Positions 45,961 to 54,581 of a stretch of DNA of 54,581 nucleotides are shown one piece after another (position 1 is the first letter of the stretch; the number at the start of each line of letters is the position of its first letter). The notes under the pieces are model-generated. The model saw nothing but the letters and a program-made list of their open reading frames with translations. It was not told the DNA's origin and searched no databases. A program made the translations under genes and the position numbers. The DNA is from Ignavibacteria bacterium CG1_02_37_35 (GTDB taxonomy: Bacteria > Bacteroidota > Ignavibacteria > Ignavibacteriales > Ignavibacteriaceae), in contig MNVA01000203.1 of the NCBI GenBank assembly GCA_001871325.1, forward strand, positions 1 through 54,581, given 5' to 3'.

Positions 45961-46911
45961 ATGCAAGTACGCTTTTGGGGCGTTCGGGGTTCAATTCCGG
46001 CTCCGTTGAACGGAAACGAAATCCGAAATAAAATGCTTCGAGTTCTTGAATTTGCAGCGGATAAAGATATATCTTCTCCGCAACATCGCGAAGAGGTAAT
46101 TAACTCGCTTGCGAAAGAAGAATGCCTGGTTATTGGGGGAAATACTACCTGCGTTGAGGTAAAAACAATAGACGCTCACCTTATTTTTGATATGGGCTCA
46201 GGTATAAGAGAACTCGGTTATGATATCTTAAGTAAGAATAAAGCAAACCTTCAGCAACCACTTCATATATTTTTATCCCATACTCATTGGGATCATATTC
46301 AAGGATTTCCCTTTTTCCTGCCGGCGTACTTACCCAATTATCATTTAACATTTTACAGCCCGCACAAAGAATTACAAACACGATTAAAGTACCAGCAGGA
46401 TTTTCGTTTTTTCCCTGTGTCGACGGATTACATGGCATGTAAAAAAGAATTTGTTGAATTGGAAAGGGATCAGGAGATAAAAATCAACTCCACCCTAATA
46501 AAACATATTGAACTGCATCACCCGGGGAAATCGTACGCATACAGGGTTGAATCAGAAGGGAAATCCTTTGTTTTTGCTACTGACGGAGAGTACAACAACC
46601 TCTCCTTCGATAGAATAATCACCTTTATTGATTTCTACAAAAATGCTGATTTGCTCGATTTTGATGCACAATATTCTTTTGATGAAGAGATTGAAAAAGT
46701 TGATTGGGGACATAGTTCGGCGCTTTTCGGAGTAGACATTTCAATAAAATCGGGAGTAAAAAGGCTTGCCTTAACCCATCATGGACCAGAACAAAACGAT
46801 AATACCATTCGCAAACTTTGCGCTAATGCCATTGCTTATAAAAAGAAGAATTATAAAGAACATGAGCTTGAGATTTTTCTAGCCCGGGAAGGATTGACCG
46901 TAAAGCTCTAA
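45961..46911 (+). CDS. MBL-fold metallo-hydrolase (phosphodiesterase-like)
   Basis: A 316-residue protein that begins MQVRFWGVRGSIPAP, the hallmark of a beta-lactamase-superfamily branch with cyclic-nucleotide-phosphodiesterase-like annotation. Metal ligands are in LSHTHWDHIQGFPFF (HxHxDH), a His in IELHHPGKSYAYR, the bridging Asp in FVFATDGEYN and a late His in LALTHHGPEQND. Residues 30-60 hold an insertion not seen in shorter relatives (AADKDISSPQHRE). GAAGGT lies 7 bases before the ATG. It is one of only two clear plus-strand genes and is transcribed alone. The substrate is unknown. Confidence 0.85.
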   Translation: MQVRFWGVRGSIPAPLNGNEIRNKMLRVLEFAADKDISSPQHREEVINSLAKEECLVIGGNTTCVEVKTIDAHLIFDMGSGIRELGYDILSKNKANLQQPLHIFLSHTHWDHIQGFPFFLPAYLPNYHLTFYSPHKELQTRLKYQQDFRFFPVSTDYMACKKEFVELERDQEIKINSTLIKHIELHHPGKSYAYRVESEGKSFVFATDGEYNNLSFDRIITFIDFYKNADLLDFDAQYSFDEEIEKVDWGHSSALFGVDISIKSGVKRLALTHHGPEQNDNTIRKLCANAIAYKKKNYKEHELEIFLAREGLTVKL

Positions 46912-46936
46912 AGTTGATTTTTTGTTTTTCAGCTTT

Positions 46937-47806
46937 TTACTGTACCTCAACAATACCACTTTTAGGCGCGTTGTAAGCTATCGCCACTCCCTTTTCATCG
47001 CGGAGATCAATACTCGTAATTTCAAGATTGGTCGTTCCTTTTGCAATTCCTTTGAAAACGAGATTTAATATTTTCCCGGAACCGCTGATTGATCTGTTCG
47101 GGAAAGAACCGAGATCGGTAAGAAAAGCTGAAGTAATTTCAATTCTGCCGGTTTGATTTACTCCTTTAAGAACATAGGCTGTATCCGTAAGATCGGGGAC
47201 TGTCAATTGCTGAAATCTTTTTTGAATGACATAAGAACCCGATGACGATGAAACTAAATTCAATTTTGTTTTATCGAACGCAATAACAATGCTAAATCCG
47301 GCTAAGCCATCAACATCTTCCATCCATATACCAACTGAATCTAATTGCCCAACCATGACATCGGTCTTTGTCTTAAAAAACATCAATGAAGGACCTTTTA
47401 TCGCATCAATAAAAAATTCTCGCTTTAGAGGCGCTGGTTCAACGCTGCCGCTCTTCGCCTGAACTTCAAATCTAAATTTCCCTTCATCGAGATTAGAGAA
47501 CGTTACATCTGTAGCTGTCGAATAATTTGTCCAATCTTGATAAACAGAAGGAAAATTATCAGAGTCTAATGAGAGCATCCGGTATTTAAATGTGTACCCT
47601 GAGCCGTTTCCACGCCATGCAAAAACAACTTTGTCTTTCGATAACACTTCACTTTCTAATGGACCATCAATTATTTCAAGAAAAGGCGGCGGATTATCAA
47701 CTACTCCGCCGGTGTTGCATCTAACCGCAAACACGCTTATAAGAAGAATGGAGAAATGTATTAAAAAATATTTCATCTTTTTTTCCAGTTTTAAATAACG
47801 TTTCAT
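46937..47806 (-). CDS. Putative cell-surface lipoprotein with a cohesin-like domain
   Basis: A 289-residue exported protein. The hydrophobic segment YFLIHFSILLISVFAV is followed by RCNTGG; the Cys is probably lipidated, though Arg before it is unusual for a lipobox. Residues about 40-135 look like a fibronectin/Ig-type domain (VVFAWRGNGSGYTFKYRML). Residues about 140-289 look like a cohesin domain (VGIWMEDVDGLAGFSIVIAF, FDKTKLNLVSSS, ILNLVFKGIAKGT). Cohesins bind dockerins, and the gene lies 19 bases downstream of the giant dockerin-bearing gene. ATG 47806 has GAGG 7 bases upstream; ATG 47776 is an alternative that gives a shorter signal peptide. Confidence 0.7.
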   Translation of the reverse strand: MKRYLKLEKKMKYFLIHFSILLISVFAVRCNTGGVVDNPPPFLEIIDGPLESEVLSKDKVVFAWRGNGSGYTFKYRMLSLDSDNFPSVYQDWTNYSTATDVTFSNLDEGKFRFEVQAKSGSVEPAPLKREFFIDAIKGPSLMFFKTKTDVMVGQLDSVGIWMEDVDGLAGFSIVIAFDKTKLNLVSSSSGSYVIQKRFQQLTVPDLTDTAYVLKGVNQTGRIEITSAFLTDLGSFPNRSISGSGKILNLVFKGIAKGTTNLEITSIDLRDEKGVAIAYNAPKSGIVEVQ

Positions 47807-47825
47807 AATAAACCTCATGATGGCA

Positions 47826-50800
47826 TTACTTCAATAAAACCATTTTTTTAGTAGCATTAAAACTTCCGGCACTTAACCTATAGATGTAAACACCGCTCGC
47901 CAATCCATTAGCAACCTTGTTTGCATCCATTCCAAATTGATAATATCCTTCGTTCTGCTCTTCATCTATTAAAGCAGCCACTTTTCTTCCAAGAATATCA
48001 AAAAGTATTAAGCTTACTCTCGCTTTCGACGGCAGTTCATAATTAATCATCGTCGTCGGATTAAAAGGATTAGGATAATTCTGCGATAAATTAAAGTTGT
48101 TGGGAACCTCTTTAATGGTATAGACGACTTGTTTCGAATATGCTTGCTTGAACGATTTATTTAGTCCGCTTAAGACTATTACAAGTGAATCTTCATTAGA
48201 AATTCGATCCATATTTGACGTAAGCGTAGAAATGAACTGAATTTTATTATCCAGTGTCCCGTTCAGATCGGCATAATTAATAGTTACAATTCCGTTGAGT
48301 GAATCATTATGAACTAAAGTAAATCCACCTTCCAGATTTTTACCAACCCCTGCAATAGAAGACGAATCAAACCGCATACGAGTTGGGTTGTAATGCAGCT
48401 CTGCAGACATAGCCATCAGTTCGTTATCTTCATCAAAACTTATCGTGTGAACAAAGTCATTTTTTCCTTTACGAACTTTTAGCTCGCATCTTTCGATTTG
48501 ATCTGATGTTTTTGCAACTGCGATATTCTTCTTGGGTAAACTTCTCGTCGTTTGGTAGTAATTCCACATATCAACAAAGACGAAAAGGTCTTGAATATTT
48601 AGTCGAGAATCTCCTACCACTCTAATAGATGGGATCGAATCCGTATAAGGAGCTAAATCAGCGCCATAGGTTAAGCCGGGAGTACTCCATGATTTAACAA
48701 ACGATGCCAGATCAACTAAGTCAATTTGATTATCTCCGTTAAAATCAGCCGCTGCCAAGGTCTTAAATTGAGTGTAGAAAAATTGAGAATTACCCAAACC
48801 ATCGGAAACGGTGAATCTCACATTGTACTTAGTTGAAGTTCGCAACAATGAAATATAAATCGTATCGTTGGTTGTGGTAATTGATGAATCAGCCTCATAA
48901 ATATCATCGGTGGAATATGCTACCGTATATTTTATCGAACTGTTGGAGTCAGTCGCGGCGCTCCAGTAAAGCATTGCACGACCCCAGCCTAAGCTGAATG
49001 GTTCTTGCATTTCACCAATTTGTGCGACGTCAAATTTTGGCGGCACATTATCAATTCCAACACTATCAAGTTCAATTACATAAGTAACTTTATAATTTGA
49101 TTGTAGCGTAATTTTAACTTTTACTAATCCTTCAAAATTTGGAAGATTATTTTTCGAATCCCATTTCAGCGTGTCAACGATCGGTCCCGGAGTATTATTT
49201 TTTACAAATTCAACAGAACTAAGAACGTCAATCGGACTATTGGCTTCATTAATATATTCAAATTTTGTCATAGCTAATTGTTCACCCGGGGTACTAAAAT
49301 CATAGGTGAACTTTATAGTGTCTTTTTGAAATACACTTAATAAAGTAACTTTAGGATAAGAGCCTATTACAAAATTAGTATCGTTCACATCATTTATGGA
49401 TACATCAAATTGATCGGAGATTCTCAACCGCGCTGAAATCGTTTTCTGATTTCCGACTTGCCAATCATAGCTTTGTAATGCAGCATCTTGAACCGGAAAA
49501 CTCGTGGGCCATGTCAACCCATTATCCAACGAAAGTTGAATACGTACGGAATCAATATTCTTTGATTCCCAGGTAATTTTTTGAATCGAATTATTTTGCA
49601 CTGCGATCAATTCGTTCTGACTCGTCAATGAAATTGAACAGATTGAAAATAACGTGTCGCTGGCGTCGTAGATGGAAGGGTAAGCAAAATCGCTAACTCT
49701 AATCATACATTGCGTTGAGGGAGTATTGGGGATAGTCCAATTAAATTGAGTCGAATCAGGGTGGATATTTCTCGCATCATCAATCGGATTCCAGTCCACT
49801 CCGCCGTTCAACGAATAATCAATTGAAATGCCTTTCAAATAAGCCCCTTCCCATGCAACGGAATAAGTCTTCCCGGCTTGAACTTTCTGTGTCTTTCCAC
49901 CATTCGGATATTTCAACGCGATGTAGCTTATCACAATTAAACTATCACTGGCATCACTGATAGTAGGTTGTGAAAAATCGCTTACGCGAACTCGCGCAGA
50001 TTGGGTTGGCGTATTAGGTATTTTCCACAAATACGAAACAGAATCGGCAGAGACAGTATCAATATACCGCCAGTTCTTATCATCAATTGTGTACTCAAGT
50101 TTAATTTTTTGTATCGTGCTTGGGCTATGACTCCATCTTATCGAATAAGAAGTCCCTATTTGCTGCCCGCCTCCGCCATTCGGAGATATTAGCTTCAAAT
50201 AACTAACCGTGAAGCTGCTGTTGCTTGTATCGGCGATAGTAGGATTTTCAACATCTCTAATCCTTACTTTGAAATTTACATCTGCAAAGTTGATATCATC
50301 AGGAATATTCCAGGTGTATTTTTCTAAAGAAGATGCAATTGCACTTGATGATACGCTCTTCCAGTCAATTCCAGCATTGGTAGTATATTCAATTTGTAAG
50401 TTGCTTACATATTTATATTGCCAGGTTATATCCTGGCTTGTACCGGTTTGCCAGATTTGTCCGCCGTTCGGGGTGAGCAGCTTAAATTGCGCAATCGTAA
50501 AAAGTGAGCTGCTTGCACCGCTAAAAGTAATATCTGAAGTACTTCGTATTCTTATTGAACACGAATCTGACGGTGTTTGCGGAACCAACCAATCAAAACT
50601 TCCTGAAGTTGATGAGATAGCCTGAGCATTTGTTATCGGTATCCATGTGTTCCCATTATCGGTGGTGTAATGCAAATCAACTAGTGGAATATTATCGCTC
50701 CTGCTCCACTGGATTGTATAAGAGGTATTTTCTAAAACCTTAATTGCTGAACTTGGCAACAAAACTTGAAGTCTTCCGATTCTGAAGGGACTATTACTGG

Positions 50801-53800
50801 AATCAGAAATAGCTCCATCAGCAACATCACTAATTCGTAAATAAGCGGAATCACTTGAAATATTTTCCGGAATAACCCAGTTGTATTCACCCAAACTGGC
50901 AGAGATCGAACTAATTATTACGTTCCAATTTTTACCATTATTTAATGAGTATTCTAATTTCAAGTTTGAAAAGATTGGATTCTTTGTCCAACTAATTTTA
51001 TTGGTTGTTCCCGCATGAAAAAATTCTCCTCCATTCGGAGAAACAATCGTTAAGGTGTTAATTGTAAGATTGCCGCTGCTCGTATCAACTATAGAAGTCT
51101 TTGAAGCGAAATCAGCGATTCTAATTCTCCCGGTGGAGACTGGAATAGATGGAATTGTCCAAGAATATTTTCCAAGAGAAGCATTAATTCCTGTAACAAT
51201 TGTCTGCCACGAATTATCGTCAAAGTATTCTATTTTTACAGTTGAAATACTGGAACTTGCACTCCAGGTAATATCTTTTTGACTTCCGGCTAACCAGTTT
51301 TGGTTCCCGCTCGGAGAAGTAATATCAATCCAGCCAACAGTAAACGGAGTACTGCTTGAATCTTTAATTTCTGCCGCAGTAACATCGGTGATACGAATTA
51401 ATCCTTGCGCAGTTGATAAACCGTTTGGAATCTGCCATGCATATTTTCCTGCGGTTGCATCAACAACATCTTTCAAGACTTGCCAATTAGTTCCGTTATC
51501 TATTGAATAATCAATTCTGATGGTGGAAACATATTCAACGTTCCACCTAATTGTATCAACAGAACCTGCGAGGAGTCTCTCTCCACCATTTGGATAGGTC
51601 AAAGAAACCGAGGGGACGAAAATTGTAAATTTATTTGATGTATCACTTATGCTTGTAGTAATCGTGCTAAAGATTCTGAGTTTCGCTTGAGATGAAATCA
51701 AACTGCCTGGAATTTTCCAATCATAACTACTGTCTGAAGCTGAAACTGAGGTCGTTACCGTATCCCACGAAAGACCGCTGTTCGATGAATATTCAATCCG
51801 AACAGAGGCAACATTTGAACTGCTATTCCACTTTATTGTTTGAGTAGAGCCCGCCGCCCAATTTGTACCAAGAATTGGTGCAGTGATCTTTAAGATTGAA
51901 ACTATAAAAGTGGTATCACTGATATCTGCAATTTGATCCGCAGCGGTTGCATCAGATATTTTTATTCTTCCCAAATTTGTTGAAACATCTGATGGGATTG
52001 TCCAATCATACTTTCCGGTTGAGATTTCATTTGCAGCAATTACTTGATAGTTCGAATCACCAAGCAAGGAATACTCAATTTTCACATTTGAAATACTGCT
52101 GCTTTTCGCCCAGGCGATTTGATAAGTTCTTCCAGCTTGCAGATTCTCATTTCCATTGGGTGAAGTAACCGCGATCCAGCCGATCTTAAAATTGGCGTCG
52201 CTCGTATCGGAAATTGATAAAGCATTGGCAGCAACTATACGTACCCTACCTTGAATAGTTTGGTAGGACTTAGGAACATCCCATGAATATTGATTCAGAG
52301 AAGCGGTTACATTGGTCTTAATAGCGTCCCATGAAGACCCGCCATTAGATGAATATTCAAGATTGACTGCAGGAACATGAGAACTAACTTCCCATAGAAT
52401 TGTCTTTGTAGCTCCCGCTTGATAAATTTCTCCACCATTCGGTGAAGCAATTTTAATTCTTGTAACCATAAAGTTCGCAGAACTTGAATCGCTTATCACA
52501 GGTCCGGATCCCACAAAAGAAATTTTTATTCTTGCCTTTGTTGTTGAAAGCGTATCCCGGATGCTCCATTCATACTTCCCGGTTGATGCCGAAACATTCG
52601 ATTTCAAAGTACTCCATGAGAGTCCTTCATCTAAACTATATTCGATATTTATAAAATCAACGAGCGAACTTGACCAGGTAACATTTTTTGTTGATCCTGC
52701 CTGCCAGTTCTCGCTGCCAACCGGTGAAGTTAAAGTTAAAGAAGGATTATATATTTTAAATTGATTGCTGATCGTCGAAATCGTTGCGTTAGCTGAATCA
52801 GAAATTCTAATTCGTGCCGTCGAAGTTGTAGTATTCGGAATCAACCAACTATATGAATTAAGAGCCGCAGAGACAGAACCGGTAACAGGTATCCATGAAG
52901 TACCATCATTAGTAGAATAGTCAATTTTTACCGTTTGAATATTTATTGAATTCCATGTTATCGTCTGGTTTGTATTTACCTGCCATTCGTCCGCTGCTGC
53001 AGGAGCGCTTATCTCCAAATGTTTAACGGTGAAGTCTGCCGCACTTGAATCTTTTATATTTGAGAAGAGTGAATTACTAATACGAATACGGGCATTCGTT
53101 GTTGCGTTTGCAATCGCATTTGGAATTGTCCAATTATAAGTTTTTGCAGAGGCAAGTGTATCCGCAATGTAATTCCAACTTGTTCCATCGAAGAATTCCA
53201 ACTTAATATTTTGTGTGTTGGAACTTGCATTCCAGGTGATTGTAACGTTCTTACCGGTTTGATAAGTTTCTCCGCCGTTCGGCGAAGTTAAATCAATATT
53301 GCTAATCGAAAATGGAGAACTGCTCTTATAAGAAATTAAATTGCCGGAAGATGCATCGCTGATTCTTAATCGTAATGAATCCGAAGGAGTATTCGGAACA
53401 CTCCATGCATAAGTTGCCGGACTTGAAGGAAGCGCCGTTTGTAATGTTGTCCAACTCGTCCCGTTGTTTGTTGAAAGTTCCAACTTAATTGTTGAAACGC
53501 TTAAGCTGTTAATCCATGTGATATTCTTTGCAGAATTCGCTTGAAGATTTTCACCTCCAATTAAGTTCGTTAGTTGAACATATCCAATTTTGAAACTCAA
53601 ATTGCTTGTATCGCCAATAGCGTTATCATCAGCATCTAATACTCTAATCTTTCCGTTTGCAGAAGATAGAGAAGTATCCGGAGTCCAGGTAAATTTCTGC
53701 GAGTCTGCAGGTTGTTCACTAATAAGTTGTTGCCATGAAGTTCCATTGTAATAATCAATTTTAACTTTTGATACGAGTGTACTACTCCATTTTATTTGAT

Positions 53801-54581
53801 ACGGTGAACCGGCTTGAATGTAATCACCACCGTCCGGGGCAACCAAAGTAAGTGAAGGATAGTAGATCGAAAAAACTCCGCTCGTGTCTGCAATAGAAAC
53901 ATCCGCTGAATTATGAATTCTCACTTTAACCTGGTTTGCATTAATATTTGCGGGAATGTTCCATGAATACTGGCTGGCAGCAACACTTAATTGGAGAGAA
54001 TTCCATACAGCACCGTTATCAGTTGAATAATACAAATCAACATTTGTAACATCGCTGCTGCGGTTCCATGCAATCAAGTTTGCTTTGCCGCTTCTCCATT
54101 TATCTGCGGATAACGGTGAAGTAAGTTCGATATTGGAAATTGTAAAGACTGCATCGTTTGTATCTTGAATTGCAAAGTTTGAAGAAGCATCGGTTATCCT
54201 GATAACCGCTTGTTGGGTAACAGGATTTTGTAAAAGCCACGAATATGTATTTGCGGATGCTGTAATATTGGTATCTATCGGAATCCAATTTCCGGAAGTA
54301 GAAGTTTTATAATAAAGATTCACTTTTGAAACATTGGAAGATGCAAACCAGGTGATATTTTTCTTATAACCGACTTGCCAACGCTCTCCACCATTCGGAG
54401 ACGTTAAAACTATATCTGCAATTTTAAAATTAGTGTCGCTTGCATCTGAATAAGTTGGATTCAGATCATCGCTAACTTTAACTTTAACCGCGGAACTTGA
54501 AACATTCGGAATGGTCCAATTATAAAATCCTGTTGAAGCTGTAAGATTGGTTTGAATATTATTCCAGGTTACTCCATCAGT
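47826..54581 (-). CDS. Giant T9SS-secreted surface protein with Kre9/KNH-like repeats and dockerin (5' end beyond window)
   Basis: The frame is open from the window edge to 47826, 2251 codons visible. Residues about 57-1745 are 18 complete repeats of about 94 residues (plus one partial), each beginning like LTSPNGGExWQAGxxxxITW, continuing YSxDNGxSW and YxWxIP, and ending IRISDxxxxxISDTSxxxF. This is the Ser/Thr-rich Kre9/KNH-like (PF10342) pattern. Next come an Ig-like and a fibronectin-like region, then a dockerin-like pair near 1943-2000. The first loop is DFNGDNQIDLVD (intact DxNxDxxxDxxD); the second, VVGDSRLNIQD, is degenerate. A cohesin-like domain spans about 2027-2150, and the C-terminal T9SS sorting domain holds QNYPNPFNPTT. 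The GTG at 54323 is internal, not the start. Likely role: adhesion or scaffolding. Confidence 0.88.
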   Translation of the reverse strand, partial: TDGVTWNNIQTNLTASTGFYNWTIPNVSSSAVKVKVSDDLNPTYSDASDTNFKIADIVLTSPNGGERWQVGYKKNITWFASSNVSKVNLYYKTSTSGNWIPIDTNITASANTYSWLLQNPVTQQAVIRITDASSNFAIQDTNDAVFTISNIELTSPLSADKWRSGKANLIAWNRSSDVTNVDLYYSTDNGAVWNSLQLSVAASQYSWNIPANINANQVKVRIHNSADVSIADTSGVFSIYYPSLTLVAPDGGDYIQAGSPYQIKWSSTLVSKVKIDYYNGTSWQQLISEQPADSQKFTWTPDTSLSSANGKIRVLDADDNAIGDTSNLSFKIGYVQLTNLIGGENLQANSAKNITWINSLSVSTIKLELSTNNGTSWTTLQTALPSSPATYAWSVPNTPSDSLRLRISDASSGNLISYKSSSPFSISNIDLTSPNGGETYQTGKNVTITWNASSNTQNIKLEFFDGTSWNYIADTLASAKTYNWTIPNAIANATTNARIRISNSLFSNIKDSSAADFTVKHLEISAPAAADEWQVNTNQTITWNSINIQTVKIDYSTNDGTSWIPVTGSVSAALNSYSWLIPNTTTSTARIRISDSANATISTISNQFKIYNPSLTLTSPVGSENWQAGSTKNVTWSSSLVDFINIEYSLDEGLSWSTLKSNVSASTGKYEWSIRDTLSTTKARIKISFVGSGPVISDSSSANFMVTRIKIASPNGGEIYQAGATKTILWEVSSHVPAVNLEYSSNGGSSWDAIKTNVTASLNQYSWDVPKSYQTIQGRVRIVAANALSISDTSDANFKIGWIAVTSPNGNENLQAGRTYQIAWAKSSSISNVKIEYSLLGDSNYQVIAANEISTGKYDWTIPSDVSTNLGRIKISDATAADQIADISDTTFIVSILKITAPILGTNWAAGSTQTIKWNSSSNVASVRIEYSSNSGLSWDTVTTSVSASDSSYDWKIPGSLISSQAKLRIFSTITTSISDTSNKFTIFVPSVSLTYPNGGERLLAGSVDTIRWNVEYVSTIRIDYSIDNGTNWQVLKDVVDATAGKYAWQIPNGLSTAQGLIRITDVTAAEIKDSSSTPFTVGWIDITSPSGNQNWLAGSQKDITWSASSSISTVKIEYFDDNSWQTIVTGINASLGKYSWTIPSIPVSTGRIRIADFASKTSIVDTSSGNLTINTLTIVSPNGGEFFHAGTTNKISWTKNPIFSNLKLEYSLNNGKNWNVIISSISASLGEYNWVIPENISSDSAYLRISDVADGAISDSSNSPFRIGRLQVLLPSSAIKVLENTSYTIQWSRSDNIPLVDLHYTTDNGNTWIPITNAQAISSTSGSFDWLVPQTPSDSCSIRIRSTSDITFSGASSSLFTIAQFKLLTPNGGQIWQTGTSQDITWQYKYVSNLQIEYTTNAGIDWKSVSSSAIASSLEKYTWNIPDDINFADVNFKVRIRDVENPTIADTSNSSFTVSYLKLISPNGGGGQQIGTSYSIRWSHSPSTIQKIKLEYTIDDKNWRYIDTVSADSVSYLWKIPNTPTQSARVRVSDFSQPTISDASDSLIVISYIALKYPNGGKTQKVQAGKTYSVAWEGAYLKGISIDYSLNGGVDWNPIDDARNIHPDSTQFNWTIPNTPSTQCMIRVSDFAYPSIYDASDTLFSICSISLTSQNELIAVQNNSIQKITWESKNIDSVRIQLSLDNGLTWPTSFPVQDAALQSYDWQVGNQKTISARLRISDQFDVSINDVNDTNFVIGSYPKVTLLSVFQKDTIKFTYDFSTPGEQLAMTKFEYINEANSPIDVLSSVEFVKNNTPGPIVDTLKWDSKNNLPNFEGLVKVKITLQSNYKVTYVIELDSVGIDNVPPKFDVAQIGEMQEPFSLGWGRAMLYWSAATDSNSSIKYTVAYSTDDIYEADSSITTTNDTIYISLLRTSTKYNVRFTVSDGLGNSQFFYTQFKTLAAADFNGDNQIDLVDLASFVKSWSTPGLTYGADLAPYTDSIPSIRVVGDSRLNIQDLFVFVDMWNYYQTTRSLPKKNIAVAKTSDQIERCELKVRKGKNDFVHTISFDEDNELMAMSAELHYNPTRMRFDSSSIAGVGKNLEGGFTLVHNDSLNGIVTINYADLNGTLDNKIQFISTLTSNMDRISNEDSLVIVLSGLNKSFKQAYSKQVVYTIKEVPNNFNLSQNYPNPFNPTTMINYELPSKARVSLILFDILGRKVAALIDEEQNEGYYQFGMDANKVANGLASGVYIYRLSAGSFNATKKMVLLK

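Noticed and set aside
50209-50625. 138-codon plus-strand frame opposite the repeat protein
   Set aside because: It lies wholly antisense to a well-supported repeat domain, has no ribosome site or domain features, and is expected by chance over a 6.7-kb gene.
54321-54323. GTG at 54323 as start of the giant protein
   Set aside because: The frame continues without a stop to the window edge and includes another SPNGGE-type repeat, so this codon is an internal Val.

Overview
The window reads as chromosomal DNA from a low-GC member of the Bacteroidota/Chlorobiota (FCB) group, most likely an Ignavibacteria-type bacterium. The basis is two TonB-dependent receptors with carboxypeptidase-regulatory-like N-termini, a giant secreted protein ending in a type IX secretion (T9SS) sorting domain with the NYPNPFNP motif, an MEP-pathway dxs gene with a type 2 IPP isomerase, and many TTG or GTG starts. 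This placement is inference from protein content; no rRNA or tRNA gene was recognised. Almost everything lies on the minus strand. The exceptions are an MFS transporter (9664-11163) and a metallo-beta-lactamase-fold hydrolase (45961-46911).

Layout. 1-1935 is an open-ended DNA methylase with an HsdR-like nuclease N-terminus, part of a restriction-modification locus. It overlaps a 32-codon remnant of a response-regulator receiver domain (1922-2020), which suggests the locus landed in a signalling gene. 2036-7131 is a translationally coupled five-gene operon, in transcription order: IPP isomerase (fni), prenyl diphosphate synthase, HPr, PTS enzyme I, and a phosphoglucose/phosphomannose isomerase. 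7188-9044 is a PabB-PabC fusion for folate synthesis. After a repeat-rich gap come the MFS transporter, a PPK2 polyphosphate kinase and an orphan CopG-type antitoxin. 13185-17862 is a thiamine operon: TPP riboswitch with an intrinsic terminator, TonB-dependent receptor, thiamine pyrophosphokinase and an SSS-family symporter. Then come a six-LysM lytic transglycosylase lipoprotein, an acyl-CoA carboxylase carboxyltransferase and an outer-membrane-like protein. 23928-30815 holds an MBL hydrolase, aroC, a DegP/HtrA protease, recO, mtnA, a PfkB kinase and a NUDIX hydrolase.

31579-44657 is a long, nearly gapless minus-strand run: TonB receptor, DNA methyltransferase, xseA, xseB, dxs, a Gfo/Idh/MocA oxidoreductase, a PhoB/PhoR-like two-component pair and a 1163-residue predicted beta-barrel protein. 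The window ends with an uncharacterised surface protein, the plus-strand hydrolase, a putative lipoprotein with a cohesin-like domain, and an open-ended gene of more than 2250 codons. That last protein carries about 19 Kre9/KNH-like repeats, then dockerin-like, cohesin-like and T9SS sorting domains.

The intergenic gaps are distinctive. They carry several families of short palindromes, many in inverted pairs or nested inside each other, with a shared flank near TTACAAATATTGAA; I interpret these as REP/REPIN-like elements. Other families are the GGATGAATGA palindromes and hairpins built from GAACAAGGA arms. The points most worth following are the riboswitch-controlled SSS symporter with its visible antiterminator pairing, the adjacent cohesin/dockerin gene pair, the modular palindromes, and the receiver-domain fragment at the edge of the restriction-modification locus.
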